This document shows positions 1 to 8,263 of a DNA stretch of 64,000 bases, in pieces. Numbering within the stretch: position 1 is the stretch's first letter; the number at the start of each line of letters is the position of its first letter. This stretch comes from Streptomyces sp. RFCAC02. GTDB lineage: Bacteria; Actinomycetota; Actinomycetes; Streptomycetales; Streptomycetaceae. Made by a program: the position numbers and the translations under genes. The stretch covers positions 5,055,501 through 5,119,500 of the forward strand of contig NZ_SAUH01000001.1 in assembly GCF_004193175.1 (NCBI RefSeq), given 5' to 3'. Below the pieces are notes generated by a model. The model was not told the DNA's origin. It did not search any database and saw only the letters and a program-made list of their open reading frames with translations.

Positions 1-1026
1 CACGGCCGCCGCGATCGCCGTCAGGTACGTCTCGGCGCCGCCCGTACCCTGGTTCGCCGCGGCGAGCCGGCCGGCCGCCAGGACACCGCCGAGCGCGGCC
101 AGCGTCGAGCAGGCGATGAAGCAGGACACGGTCGTACGGCGCACCGGCACGCCCACCAGCAGCGCCGATCTGCGGTCGTCGCCCACGGCCCGCACCGACC
201 GGCCCCACCGCGTACGGCGCAGCAGGACGTCCGCCACGACGACGAGCCCGACGAACAGGACCACCGGGTAGCCGATGCCGCGGGCCGTCCCCAGGTAGGC
301 GACGATCACGCTGAGCAGCACGGCGAGCCCGGCGGTGCGCAGGACGAGGCGCGTCGTGCTCACCCGCGGCAGGTCGGCCCGTACGCGCCGCGCGCGGTCC
401 ACGAGCTGCACGGCGGTCACCACGGCCACGGCGAGGACCACGAGGCCCCACGCGGCCGCGGGCGGCAGGAAGTCCTGCTGGGCGAAGCGCACGAGCCGCG
501 ACTCGAAGGCCAGGTTGATCGACCCGCTGGGGCCGAGGACACGGAGCTGCACGCCGGTGAGGACCAGCAGGCCGGCGAGCGTGAGGACGAAGCTGGGCAG
601 CCCGACGCGCGTCGTCAGGAACCCGTAGCCGAGGCCGACGAACACGCCCACCGCGAGGGCCAGCAGGATGCCCGCGCCGACCGGCCAGTCGTGCAGCACG
701 GTCGTGACGGCGACGACGGCGGCGGACAGGCCGCTGACCGCGCCGACCGACAGATCGATCTGCCCGACGAGCAGCACCAGCACGACGCCGAGCGCGATCA
801 CGCCGGTCGGGGCGGACTGGAGGGTCAGGTTGACGAGGTTCTCGGCGGAGAGGAACGCCGGGTTCACGATCCCGAAGACGGCCCAGATCAGGACCAGCAC
901 GCCGATGACGGGCGCCACGCCCAGCTCGCGGTCCGGGATGCGGCGCAGCAGGCTCGGCAGGGACTCGCCGCTGTCGAAGGCGGCGACATGGGTGCGCGCC
1001 GGCGTCGGCGCCGAGGTTCTGGTCAT
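1..1026 (-). CDS. xylH: Xylose-type sugar ABC transporter permease (XylH-like), 3' end cut by window
   Basis: Inner-membrane permease of a CUT2-type (ribose/xylose) ABC importer. The visible 342 codons start with ATG at 1026 and stay open to base 1, so the C-terminus lies outside the window. After a short cytoplasmic N-terminus there are successive hydrophobic segments and the motif GQIDLSVGAVSGLSA, which matches the LSVG-containing signature of the RbsC/XylH family. The start overlaps the stop of the ATPase gene by 4 bp (1023-1026), so it is the last gene seen in a translationally coupled ROK-SBP-ATPase-permease operon. Gene order and the ROK regulator match the Streptomyces rok7B7-xylFGH locus as I know it. 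The substrate is inferred from that synteny. Confidence 0.85.
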   Translation of the reverse strand, partial: MTRTSAPTPARTHVAAFDSGESLPSLLRRIPDRELGVAPVIGVLVLIWAVFGIVNPAFLSAENLVNLTLQSAPTGVIALGVVLVLLVGQIDLSVGAVSGLSAAVVAVTTVLHDWPVGAGILLALAVGVFVGLGYGFLTTRVGLPSFVLTLAGLLVLTGVQLRVLGPSGSINLAFESRLVRFAQQDFLPPAAAWGLVVLAVAVVTAVQLVDRARRVRADLPRVSTTRLVLRTAGLAVLLSVIVAYLGTARGIGYPVVLFVGLVVVADVLLRRTRWGRSVRAVGDDRRSALLVGVPVRRTTVSCFIACSTLAALGGVLAAGRLAAANQGTGGAETYLTAIAAAV

Positions 1027-1793
1027 CGGGGCTTCCTGCCGCTCGGCCGGCTCACCCCGGTCATCGCGGCGAGCAGATCCTCGTACCCGACGCTCGCGGC
1101 GTCAAGCTCCCCGCCCATCCGGCCGAGCCGCAGCACGACGAACCGGTCGGCGACGGCCTGCAGGTCGGCGGCCTGGTGGCTGATGAGGACGACGGCGTGG
1201 CCGCGTTCCCGCAGGCGCTCGACCAGGTTCAGGACCTCGGCGGTCTGCCGTACGCCGAGCGCGGCCGTCGGCTCGTCGAGGACGACGACCCGGGGCGAGC
1301 CGAGCAGGGCGCGCGCCACGGCGACGACCTGCCGCTGCCCGCCGGACAGGGCGCGCACCGGCAGCCGTACGGAGGGGACGTCCGTGGCGAGCTGGCCGAG
1401 GAGCTTCCACGCCTCCCGCTCCATCGCGACCTCGTCGAGGAAGCCGCGCCGGGTCGGCTCGTGGCCGAGGAACAGGTTCTCGACGACGTCGAGGTTGCCG
1501 CACAGGGCGAGGTCCTGGAAGACGGCGGCGATGCCGTGGGCGCGGGCCGCGGCGGGGGAGTCGAGAGTGACGGGCGTGCCGTCGAGGAGGATCCGGCCCG
1601 CGTCGGGCCGGTAGACGCCGGCGATCACGCCGGCGAGCGTCGACTTGCCGGCGCCGTTGTCGCCGACGACGGCGAGGACCTCGTGCGGGTGCACGTCGAG
1701 GTCGATGCCGGTCAGGGCACGCACGCCGCCGAAGTTCTTCGCTATGCCGCGCAGCGACAGGATGGGGGCCGTGCGGCCGGAGGGGGTGCTCAC
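1023..1793 (-). CDS. xylG: Sugar ABC transporter ATP-binding protein (XylG-like)
   Basis: Cytoplasmic ATPase that powers the CUT2-type importer. The 256-residue protein has one ATP-binding cassette: Walker A GDNGAGKST near residue 44, ABC signature LSGGQRQ, Walker B VVVLDEPTAALG, and the H-loop in VLISHQ. Ribose/xylose transporters usually carry two fused cassettes of about 500 residues. A single-cassette XylG of about 260 residues is the form I associate with the Streptomyces xyl operon. The start is GTG at 1793, in a GTGA overlap with the stop of the binding-protein gene, and the stop overlaps the permease start by 4 bp. Confidence 0.9.
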   Translation of the reverse strand: MSTPSGRTAPILSLRGIAKNFGGVRALTGIDLDVHPHEVLAVVGDNGAGKSTLAGVIAGVYRPDAGRILLDGTPVTLDSPAAARAHGIAAVFQDLALCGNLDVVENLFLGHEPTRRGFLDEVAMEREAWKLLGQLATDVPSVRLPVRALSGGQRQVVAVARALLGSPRVVVLDEPTAALGVRQTAEVLNLVERLRERGHAVVLISHQAADLQAVADRFVVLRLGRMGGELDAASVGYEDLLAAMTGVSRPSGRKPR

Positions 1794-2908
1794 GGGGACT
1801 CCTCCAGCAGTCCGGTGCGGACGCAGGCCGTCGTGTAGTGGCGGGTGCAGATGTCCTCGACCGAGTGGACGCCGCCCTCGACGAGGACGCGCTCCACGTC
1901 GCCCGCGCCCACCGCGCGGGGGGCGAGCAGCATGCTGGGGACGCCGTCGATCATGGCGGTGGTGCGGGGCACCTCGCCGCGCAGGACGCGCACGGCCAGT
2001 TCGGCGGCGGTGCGGGCCTGCTCGTTCGTCGCCTTGAAGACGGTCATGTACTGGTCGCCGGCGATGATCCGCTGGGCCGCGGCCAGCTCGCCGTCCTGCC
2101 CGGTGACGGGCGGCACGGGGGAGACGCCGGCGGCCTTCATCGCGGCGATCACGCCGCCCGCGATGCCGTCGTTCGCCGCGTAGACGCCGTCGACGCGGCC
2201 GGAGAACTCGGTGAGCCTGCTCTCGACCCAGTCGGTTGCCTTGTCGGGGCTCCAGTCGGGGGTGTCGTACTCCGCCAGCACGTCGATGTCCTCTCCCTCC
2301 AGCGCGCGGTGGACCCCGGCGGCGAGCGCGGCCGAGTTCGGGTCGGTCGGGGAGCCGTGGACGAGGAGGATGCCGGGCGGGCGTCCGTCGGGGCGGGGTC
2401 CCTGCTCCCTGATCGCGGCCACCAGGGCCGTCCCCTGGAGATAGCCGATCAGCTCGCTGTCGAACGAGACGTAGTAGTCGGTTCCGGCGTCCGCGATGAA
2501 GCGATCGTAGGCGATGACGGGCACGCCGTGACGTTTCGCCTCCGCGACGATGCTGACGGCGGCCACGGTGTCGACGGCGTCGAGGACGAGGACGTCGGCG
2601 CCGCGGGCGAGCATGGACTCGGCCTGCTGCTGCTGGGTGGCGGCGTTCTGGTCGGCGTTGGCGTAGTACACGTCGCAGCCGGGGCAGCGCTGCTCGACGA
2701 CGCCGAGGAACGCGGGGCGGTCGGAGGTCTCGTAGCGTGCCGTCTTGGCCTCGGGGAGCAGCAGCGCGATGGCGCCCTCGGACGGCTCGTCGCCGGCGGC
2801 GCGGGCCGCGAGCAGCGCGGCGGCCAGGGCGAGGACGACGGCCAGGACGGCGGTCGCCCGCGCCCAGGTGCGGCGGGGGGCGCGGATCGAGGACCAGTGG
2901 AGGGTCAC
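1790..2908 (-). CDS. xylF: Periplasmic-type sugar-binding protein (XylF-like)
   Basis: Extracellular substrate-binding component of the xylose-type importer, 372 residues. The N-terminus has a basic stretch and a hydrophobic segment (about residues 13-35) forming a signal sequence or anchor. No lipobox cysteine follows it, so attachment may be by an uncleaved anchor. The body resembles periplasmic-binding protein family 4 (ribose/xylose type): it has repeated Asp/Asn-rich loops such as VYAANDGIAGG and VTGQDGE. The GTG at 2908 is chosen because it forms a GTGA overlap with the ROK stop (2905-2907); the open frame continues upstream but only as a shadow of the ROK gene. Confidence 0.85.
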   Translation of the reverse strand: MTLHWSSIRAPRRTWARATAVLAVVLALAAALLAARAAGDEPSEGAIALLLPEAKTARYETSDRPAFLGVVEQRCPGCDVYYANADQNAATQQQQAESMLARGADVLVLDAVDTVAAVSIVAEAKRHGVPVIAYDRFIADAGTDYYVSFDSELIGYLQGTALVAAIREQGPRPDGRPPGILLVHGSPTDPNSAALAAGVHRALEGEDIDVLAEYDTPDWSPDKATDWVESRLTEFSGRVDGVYAANDGIAGGVIAAMKAAGVSPVPPVTGQDGELAAAQRIIAGDQYMTVFKATNEQARTAAELAVRVLRGEVPRTTAMIDGVPSMLLAPRAVGAGDVERVLVEGGVHSVEDICTRHYTTACVRTGLLEESP

Positions 2909-4089
2909 GCGCTCACCCCCAGGGCGCCGTTGACGCGGGCCGTGTCGAGGGCGATGGCGAGGGCGCCGCGCACCTCGGCGGTGGCGCCGAGCTGGGCGGT
3001 GACCACCTCGACGGGACCCGCGGTGCTGGGCATGGTGCGCTGCTCGACGACGGTGCGCAGCGGGCCGAGGAGGATGTCGCCGGCCTCGGCGAGCTGGCCG
3101 CCGACGACGAGGATCTCGGGGTCGACGAGGTTGCACAGGTTGGCGGCGGCGACGCCCAGGTGCTGGCCGGCGTCGGACAGGACGCGGCGGCAGCCGGGGT
3201 CGCCGTCCGTGGCGCGGGTGATGATGTCCCGCAGGGTGAGGTGGCCATGGCTGGCGGCGAGCATACCGAGGAGGGCGGGGGCGCCGACGAACGTCTCCAG
3301 GCAGCCGCGGTTGCCGCAGCGGCAGATCGGTCCGTTCGCGTCGACCGTGACGTGGCCTATCTCGCCGGCGCCGCCGGCGCGGCCGTGGACGAGCTGGCCG
3401 CCGAGGACGAGGCCGCCGCCGACGCGGTGGGAGACCCGCAGGTAGGCGACGGAGTCGCGGCCGGCGGCGGCACCGAAGCGGGTCTCGGCGAGGGCGCCGA
3501 GGTTGGCGTCGTTGTCGACGGACACGGGGACGTCGAGGTCGTCGGCGATCACCTCGGGCACGGGCGTCCCGTCCCAGCCGCGCAGCATGCCGACGGTCGT
3601 GATGCGGCCCGTGCGGTGGTCGACGGGGGCGGGCAGGCAGACGCCGACGGCGAGGAGTTCGTCGGGGCGCGCGTCGAGGGACTCGACCATCTCCATGATC
3701 AGCATGGTGGCGCGGCGCAGTCCTGCGTCGGCCCGGTGGTCGGGGGCGAGCGGCATCGACAGGTCGGTGAGGACCTGCATCGAGGCGTCGGCGAGGGCGA
3801 CCCGCAGGGAGCGGATGCCGAAGTGGACGCCGGCGACGAGGCCGAGGCTGCGGGCGAGCGTCACCTGGAGGGCGCGCCGGCCGCTGCGGGTGGCGGGGGA
3901 GGTGTGCAGGACGCCGACGGCCGTCAGTTCCTTGACGATGTTGGACACGGTCGCGGGGGACAGGCCGGTGACGCCGGCCAGCTCGATTTGCGTGATGGAG
4001 CCACGCCGCTGAACGGCGCTCACTATCCGGGCTCGGTTCGCCTCACGCAGTGAAGTCTGCGAGCCCGGGGTCACCCGGTCAGCGCGCAC
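2905..4089 (-). CDS. rok7B7: ROK-family transcriptional regulator (Rok7B7-like)
   Basis: DNA-binding regulator of the ROK (repressor, ORF, kinase) family, 394 residues. An N-terminal winged helix-turn-helix (about residues 15-70, LSPATVSNIVKEL) is followed by a sugar-kinase-like fold. The ROK zinc motif is complete: GHVTVDANGPICRCGNRGCLE contains the CxCGxxGCxE ligands. It sits between xylFGH, which it is coupled to by a 4-bp overlap, and a divergent ABC importer. This is the arrangement of rok7B7 in Streptomyces coelicolor, where it controls xylose transport and affects carbon control and antibiotic production. It probably regulates both divergent operons. The GTG at 4089 is the longest reasonable start; a GTG at 4074 is an alternative. 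Confidence 0.85.
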   Translation of the reverse strand: MRADRVTPGSQTSLREANRARIVSAVQRRGSITQIELAGVTGLSPATVSNIVKELTAVGVLHTSPATRSGRRALQVTLARSLGLVAGVHFGIRSLRVALADASMQVLTDLSMPLAPDHRADAGLRRATMLIMEMVESLDARPDELLAVGVCLPAPVDHRTGRITTVGMLRGWDGTPVPEVIADDLDVPVSVDNDANLGALAETRFGAAAGRDSVAYLRVSHRVGGGLVLGGQLVHGRAGGAGEIGHVTVDANGPICRCGNRGCLETFVGAPALLGMLAASHGHLTLRDIITRATDGDPGCRRVLSDAGQHLGVAAANLCNLVDPEILVVGGQLAEAGDILLGPLRTVVEQRTMPSTAGPVEVVTAQLGATAEVRGALAIALDTARVNGALGVSA

Positions 4090-4189
4090 AGCGGGCAGGA
4101 TACCGCCTGCCCGGGCGGACGGTCATGCCCTCGCGGTCGCGGGGAAGGCGGTGGAGGACGCTCACGGCGGCCTCTTGAGTACGTGACCC

Positions 4190-4258
4190 GATCGCAATGA
4201 TCGCTTGAACGTCTCGTTGGATTTACTTCTTGACTCCATGGATGGCCTGGATTTTGAT
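4190..4258 (+). promoter_or_regulatory. Divergent promoter region of the two sugar transporters
   Basis: The 268-bp gap between the ROK gene and the rightward importer holds a direct repeat gatcgc-aat-gatcgc (4190-4204) and a promoter-like pair, TTGACT (4230-4235) and TTTGAT (4253-4258), separated by 17 bp and reading toward the importer. The local AT content is higher than its surroundings. The repeat is a plausible ROK operator, but no established consensus was matched. Confidence 0.4.
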
Positions 4259-4357
4259 GTACGCCGACAACGCGGCGCACCGCGGCGTCCATCGGCAGCG
4301 CGCCACGGGAGGCGCGCGCCGTTCCCCGGTACGGCAACGAAGGCGTAGGGATCACGA

Positions 4358-5650
4358 ATGCGTGTCAACCGCAGGCTGGGCGCGATGGTGGCTGGGTCCG
4401 TCATCGCGGCACTGAGCCTCTCGGCATGTTCCGGCAGTTCGAACAACGAGGGCGGCGGAGGGGGCGGCGAGGGCGGCTCCGACGAGGTCGAGGTCTTCAC
4501 CTGGTGGGCCGCCGGCTCCGAGAAGGCCGGCCTCGACGCCCTGGTCGGCGTCTTCGACGAGCAGCACCCGGAGACCGAGTTCGTCAACGGCGCCGTCGCC
4601 GGCGGCGCGGGCTCGGCCGCGAAGGACCTGCTCCAGTCCCGGCTCCAGGCCAGCGACCCGCCGGACACGTTCCAGGCGCACGCCGGTGCCGAGCTGCAGG
4701 ACTACATCAACGCCGGGCAGATCGAGGACCTCTCCTCGCTCTACGACGAGTTCGACCTGCGCGAGGCGTTCCCCGCCGACCTGGTGGACCGGCTGACGCA
4801 GGACGGCAAGATCTACTCCATACCGTCCAACATCCACCGCGCGAACATGCTGTGGTCCAACTCCGCCGTGCTGCAGGACAACGGCATCGACCCGAACCGC
4901 ACCTACAACTCGCTCGACGAGTGGTTCGAGGACCTGGACGCCCTGCAGGACGCGGGCGTCACCCCGCTGTCCGTCGCCACCGCGTGGACCCAGGTCCACC
5001 TGCTGGAGACGATCCTCCTCTCCGACCTCGGCGCCGAGGGCTACAACGGCCTGTGGGACGGCACGACCGACTGGGAGAGCTCCGAGGTCACCGCCGCCCT
5101 CGAGGACTTCGAGCGGGCCATGAGCTACACCAACAGCGACCGCGACGGCCTGGACTGGCCCGAGGCCACGCAGATGGTCATCGACGGCAACGCCGCGTTC
5201 AACGTGATGGGCGACTGGGCGATCGCCGCGTTCGAGGAGCAGGGCAAGGAGTACGGCACGGACTTCGCCGCCGTCCCGGTCCCCGGCACCGACGGCGTGT
5301 TCGACTTCCTCGCCGACTCGTTCACGCTGCCCGTCGGCGCCCCGCACCCCGAGGGCGCGCACGCCTGGCTGGAGACCATCAGCTCGCTGGAGGGCCAGAC
5401 GGCGTTCAACGCGGCGAAGGGCTCCATCCCCGCCCGCACCGACGCCGACCCGGCCGACTTCTCCGAGTACCAGCAGTCGGCGATGGAGTCGTTCGGCCAG
5501 GACACGATCGTCTCCTCCCTGGCCCACGGCGCCGCCGCGCCGGTCGCCACCCTGAACGCCATCACGGACGCCACCAGCAAGTTCACGACCGGGGCTTCCG
5601 ACCTCGATGCGTTCCAGTCCGAGCTCGCCGCCGCCACGGCCGCGAACTGA
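4358..5650 (+). CDS. ABC transporter extracellular solute-binding lipoprotein, family 1
   Basis: Lipoprotein that captures a sugar for the two permeases encoded downstream, 430 residues. A lipoprotein signal is visible: basic start MRVNRR, hydrophobic stretch, lipobox LSAC with Cys at residue 24, then a Ser/Gly-rich tether. The mature part resembles family-1 binding proteins of glucose/mannose type (FTWWAAGSEKAG near the N-terminus and a W-rich ligand cleft). It corresponds by position to the binding protein (SCO6005-type) next to rok7B7 in S. coelicolor. No ATPase is encoded beside it, so it probably shares a global MsiK-like ATPase, as CUT1 importers in Streptomyces do. The ligand is not determined. 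Confidence 0.85.
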   Translation: MRVNRRLGAMVAGSVIAALSLSACSGSSNNEGGGGGGEGGSDEVEVFTWWAAGSEKAGLDALVGVFDEQHPETEFVNGAVAGGAGSAAKDLLQSRLQASDPPDTFQAHAGAELQDYINAGQIEDLSSLYDEFDLREAFPADLVDRLTQDGKIYSIPSNIHRANMLWSNSAVLQDNGIDPNRTYNSLDEWFEDLDALQDAGVTPLSVATAWTQVHLLETILLSDLGAEGYNGLWDGTTDWESSEVTAALEDFERAMSYTNSDRDGLDWPEATQMVIDGNAAFNVMGDWAIAAFEEQGKEYGTDFAAVPVPGTDGVFDFLADSFTLPVGAPHPEGAHAWLETISSLEGQTAFNAAKGSIPARTDADPADFSEYQQSAMESFGQDTIVSSLAHGAAAPVATLNAITDATSKFTTGASDLDAFQSELAAATAAN

Positions 5651-5773
5651 CCGGAGCGGACCAGCGGGGCGTGCGGTGATCCGCGCCGCACGCCCCCCAA
5701 TGCCGGATTCGGACCGCACGTGCCGCGCCGCCGGCCCCCGCCGACGGCGCGGCACGGCGCTCAGGAGACATCG

Positions 5774-6673
5774 ATGACCAAAGCTCTCAAACGGGCCGGC
5801 GCGCCGCTGTTGCTGCTGGCCCCCTCACTGATCCTCGTGGGCATATTCGTCTACGGGCTCATCGCCGTGAACTTCGGGACGTCGGCCACCGACATCCACA
5901 CCGCGGCCCAGACCACGGGTCGGGAACCGTCGGGCACCGTGTGGTTCGACAACTACCTCGACCTCCTCGGCAGCGAAGCGTTCCAGCACTCGCTGAAGAA
6001 CCTGCTCCTCTACACCGTCCTCTTCCTCGCCGGCACGCTGCTCATCGGCTTCGTGTGGGCGTGGCTGCTGGAGAGCCCGATCAAGGGCGAGGGCATCTTC
6101 CGCGCGGTCTACCTCTTCCCGATGGCGGTGTCGTTCGTCGCCTCGGGCGTGGTGTGGCGCTGGCTGCTGAACTCCGGCCAGGACGAGAGCGCCACCGGCC
6201 TCAACCGTCTCTTCCAGATGGTCGGCCTGGACTTCATGCAGAACAACTGGTGGAACAACGTCGACTACGGCATCACCGCCATCGCCATCCCCGCGATCTG
6301 GCAGTTGTCCGGCTACGTCATGGCGCTGTTCCTCGCCGGCTTCCGCGGCATCCCCTACGAACTGCGGGAGGCCGCGCGCGTGGACGGCGCGACCACCTGG
6401 CAGCTCTACCGCCACGTGCTGTTCCCGCAGCTCTCCCCGATCGCGCTGTCCGCGCTCATCATCATCGGGCACATGTCGCTGAAGTCCTTCGACCTGATCA
6501 TGTCCATCTCGAAGCCGGCGAACTACCAGACCAAGGTGCCCGCCGTCGACATGTACATCTTCAAGTCGAGCTTCGACTACGCGAACGCCGCCGCCGTCGG
6601 ATCGATCCTGCTGGTCATCGTCGCCCTGGTCGTCGTGCCCTATCTCATCCGCACGAATCGCAAGGAGAAGTGA
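5774..6673 (+). CDS. Sugar ABC transporter permease (MalF type)
   Basis: First of two inner-membrane permeases of the CUT1 importer, 299 residues. It has six predicted membrane segments and the cytoplasmic EAA loop (LREAARVDGATTWQLYRHV), which docks on the ATPase. The ATG at 5774 is preferred over an upstream in-frame ATG at 5720 because AGGAG lies 7 bp upstream and the hydrophobic N-terminus then starts at once. The stop overlaps the next start by one base (TGATG). Confidence 0.92.
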   Translation: MTKALKRAGAPLLLLAPSLILVGIFVYGLIAVNFGTSATDIHTAAQTTGREPSGTVWFDNYLDLLGSEAFQHSLKNLLLYTVLFLAGTLLIGFVWAWLLESPIKGEGIFRAVYLFPMAVSFVASGVVWRWLLNSGQDESATGLNRLFQMVGLDFMQNNWWNNVDYGITAIAIPAIWQLSGYVMALFLAGFRGIPYELREAARVDGATTWQLYRHVLFPQLSPIALSALIIIGHMSLKSFDLIMSISKPANYQTKVPAVDMYIFKSSFDYANAAAVGSILLVIVALVVVPYLIRTNRKEK

Positions 6674-7575
6674 TGGCCACGCTCTCCACCCAGCCGGTCT
6701 CGCCGCAGCCGGTCGCGGACGGCCTGACCCCGCCGAAGGGCGCCAAGCGCCCCAAGGGCTTCACCCTCGGGCGGACGCTGCGTTACGCCGTACTGATCCT
6801 GTTCCTGCTGATCGTCCTGATCCCCGTCTACGTCCTGCTCGTGACGAGCTTCAAGGGGCCCGGCGACGCCGCCCCGGCCCGCGCCTGGGACCTGCCGCAG
6901 AACTGGACGTTCGACAACTGGGAGACGGCGTGGGACGCGCTCGCGCCGGCGATCTGGCGCACCGTGCAGATGGTCGTGCCGTCCGCGCTCATCGCCGCGC
7001 TGCTCGGCTCCGTCAACGGGTTCGTGCTGGCGCGCTGGCGGTTCCGCGGGGCGAACCTGGTGTTCACGCTCATCCTGTTCGGGATGTTCATCCCGTACCA
7101 GGCGGTGATCATCCCGCTGAACGAGCTGGTGCTCGACCTGGACCTGCCCAGCGGCATCCCGACGCTGATCCTGCTGCACGTGGTGTTCGGCATCCCGATC
7201 ACGACGCTGATCTTCCGCAACTACTACCAGACCGTCCCGCACGAGCTGATCGAGGCCGCGCGCATCGACGGCGCGGGCATGCTGCGGACGTACGCGTCGG
7301 TGATCCTGCCGATCTCGGTCCCGAGCTTCGTGGTCGTGCTGATCTGGCAGTTCACCTCGGCGTGGAACGACTTCCTGTTCGCGGTGTTCTTCTCCTCCAG
7401 CCAGAACGGTCCGGTGACCCTGGCGCTGAACAACCTCGCGAACGGCGCACTGCTGCAGAACTACGGTGTCTCGATGGCGGGCGCGCTCTTCGCGTCGCTC
7501 CCGACGCTGGTGGTGTACATCGTGCTGGGCAAGTACTTCATCGGCGGCCTGATGTCGGGCTCCGTGAAGAGCTGA
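6673..7575 (+). CDS. Sugar ABC transporter permease (MalG type)
   Basis: Second permease of the CUT1 importer, 300 residues, starting in a TGATG overlap with the MalF-type gene. A Pro/Lys-rich cytoplasmic N-terminus is followed by six membrane segments. The EAA loop reads LIEAARIDGAGMLRTYASVILP. It is the last gene of the SBP-permease-permease operon, and a strong hairpin lies 20 bp downstream. Confidence 0.92.
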   Translation: MATLSTQPVSPQPVADGLTPPKGAKRPKGFTLGRTLRYAVLILFLLIVLIPVYVLLVTSFKGPGDAAPARAWDLPQNWTFDNWETAWDALAPAIWRTVQMVVPSALIAALLGSVNGFVLARWRFRGANLVFTLILFGMFIPYQAVIIPLNELVLDLDLPSGIPTLILLHVVFGIPITTLIFRNYYQTVPHELIEAARIDGAGMLRTYASVILPISVPSFVVVLIWQFTSAWNDFLFAVFFSSSQNGPVTLALNNLANGALLQNYGVSMAGALFASLPTLVVYIVLGKYFIGGLMSGSVKS

Positions 7576-7595
7576 CCCTCCCGCGCACCGGACGG

Positions 7596-7632
7596 ACCCC
7601 GCCGATCCCCGCTCCACGCGGGCCGGCGGGGT
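7596..7632 (+). terminator. Hairpin terminator after the sugar ABC operon
   Basis: Inverted repeat ACCCCGCCG (7596-7604) with CGGCGGGGT (7624-7632), extended inside by CCCGC/GCGGG (7608-7612 with 7618-7622), followed by TTTCGT. It lies 20 bp after the stop of the MalG-type permease. Confidence 0.8.
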
Positions 7633-7703
7633 TTCGTCGTGATGGGGGCGCCGTGTGCGGGCCGGCCGGGGAATCGGTCCAAAGCATGGCCCGCGGCGGT
7701 CGT

Positions 7704-7749
7704 GACCGTACTTTCAGCCGGTCCGCCCGGCCGACCGGCTTCCTAGCCT
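7704..7749 (+). promoter_or_regulatory. Inverted-repeat promoter shared with the ABC exporter operon (copy 1)
   Basis: GACCGTACTTTCAGCCGGTC (7704-7723) is an inverted repeat with 5-bp arms GACCG/CGGTC and a 10-bp spacer. It lies 53 bp before the ATG at 7757. A -10-like TAGCCT (7744-7749) ends 7 bp before that ATG, which suggests a leaderless transcript. A very similar element sits at 10135-10154 before the ABC ATPase gene at almost the same distance from its ATG. It is a candidate binding site for the response regulator encoded at 9418. Confidence 0.55.
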
Positions 7750-7756
7750 CCTCGGT

Positions 7757-8254
7757 ATGGACGAGAGGGAAGACCGGCCGGGAAGGCCGGGCGCAGGAGC
7801 GGTCGACGTCGTGCTCGGCATTGTGTTCACCCTGGGAATCGCCGGCACGGCCTACATGCTCATGGACAGTTGGGCCGGGGCCTCATGGGTGCTGACCAGT
7901 GCCGTGGGCGCGGTCGTGTCCGCGCTCGCACTGCTCCGCGCGCGGCAGCCGGTGTGGACGGCGATCGCCGGCCTGGCCGTCGTGGCCTGTGCCGTCGGGG
8001 TGTCGGCGTCGGTCGACCTGCCGCAGGAGCCGGGTCCCACCACGGCCCTGGCCCTGGCCGTCCTCGTCGGCTCGGCGATACGTGTGCTGCCGCCCGCCCG
8101 GGCAGCGGGCATAGCCCTGGCGAGCATCGTGGTGATGGCCTGCGCCTGGATCTCGGGCGGAGGAGCCGTCGTGGTGCTGGCCGCCCTGCTGTGCATATCG
8201 GCCATCGCCACCGGGCTCGGCCTCCGCGTCGTCGACCGCGGCGGCCGTCGGTAG
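7757..8254 (+). CDS. Membrane protein homologous to the sensor domain of the adjacent kinase
   Basis: A 165-residue protein of five or six hydrophobic segments with no catalytic domain. Its middle clearly matches the N-terminal membrane domain of the histidine kinase encoded 10 bp downstream: both have RQxxWxAxAGLxV, then LPQEPxPT, then LAVLxGSxxRxLPxxxAG, and both end in a L-R-(V/L)-(V/I)-D-R/S boundary where the kinase continues into its dimerisation helix. It thus looks like a duplicated sensor domain without the kinase, possibly a modulator or co-sensor. Family name unknown to me. It shares a transcript with the two-component genes. Confidence 0.75.
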   Translation: MDEREDRPGRPGAGAVDVVLGIVFTLGIAGTAYMLMDSWAGASWVLTSAVGAVVSALALLRARQPVWTAIAGLAVVACAVGVSASVDLPQEPGPTTALALAVLVGSAIRVLPPARAAGIALASIVVMACAWISGGGAVVVLAALLCISAIATGLGLRVVDRGGRR

Positions 8255-8263
8255 CGTGCACGG

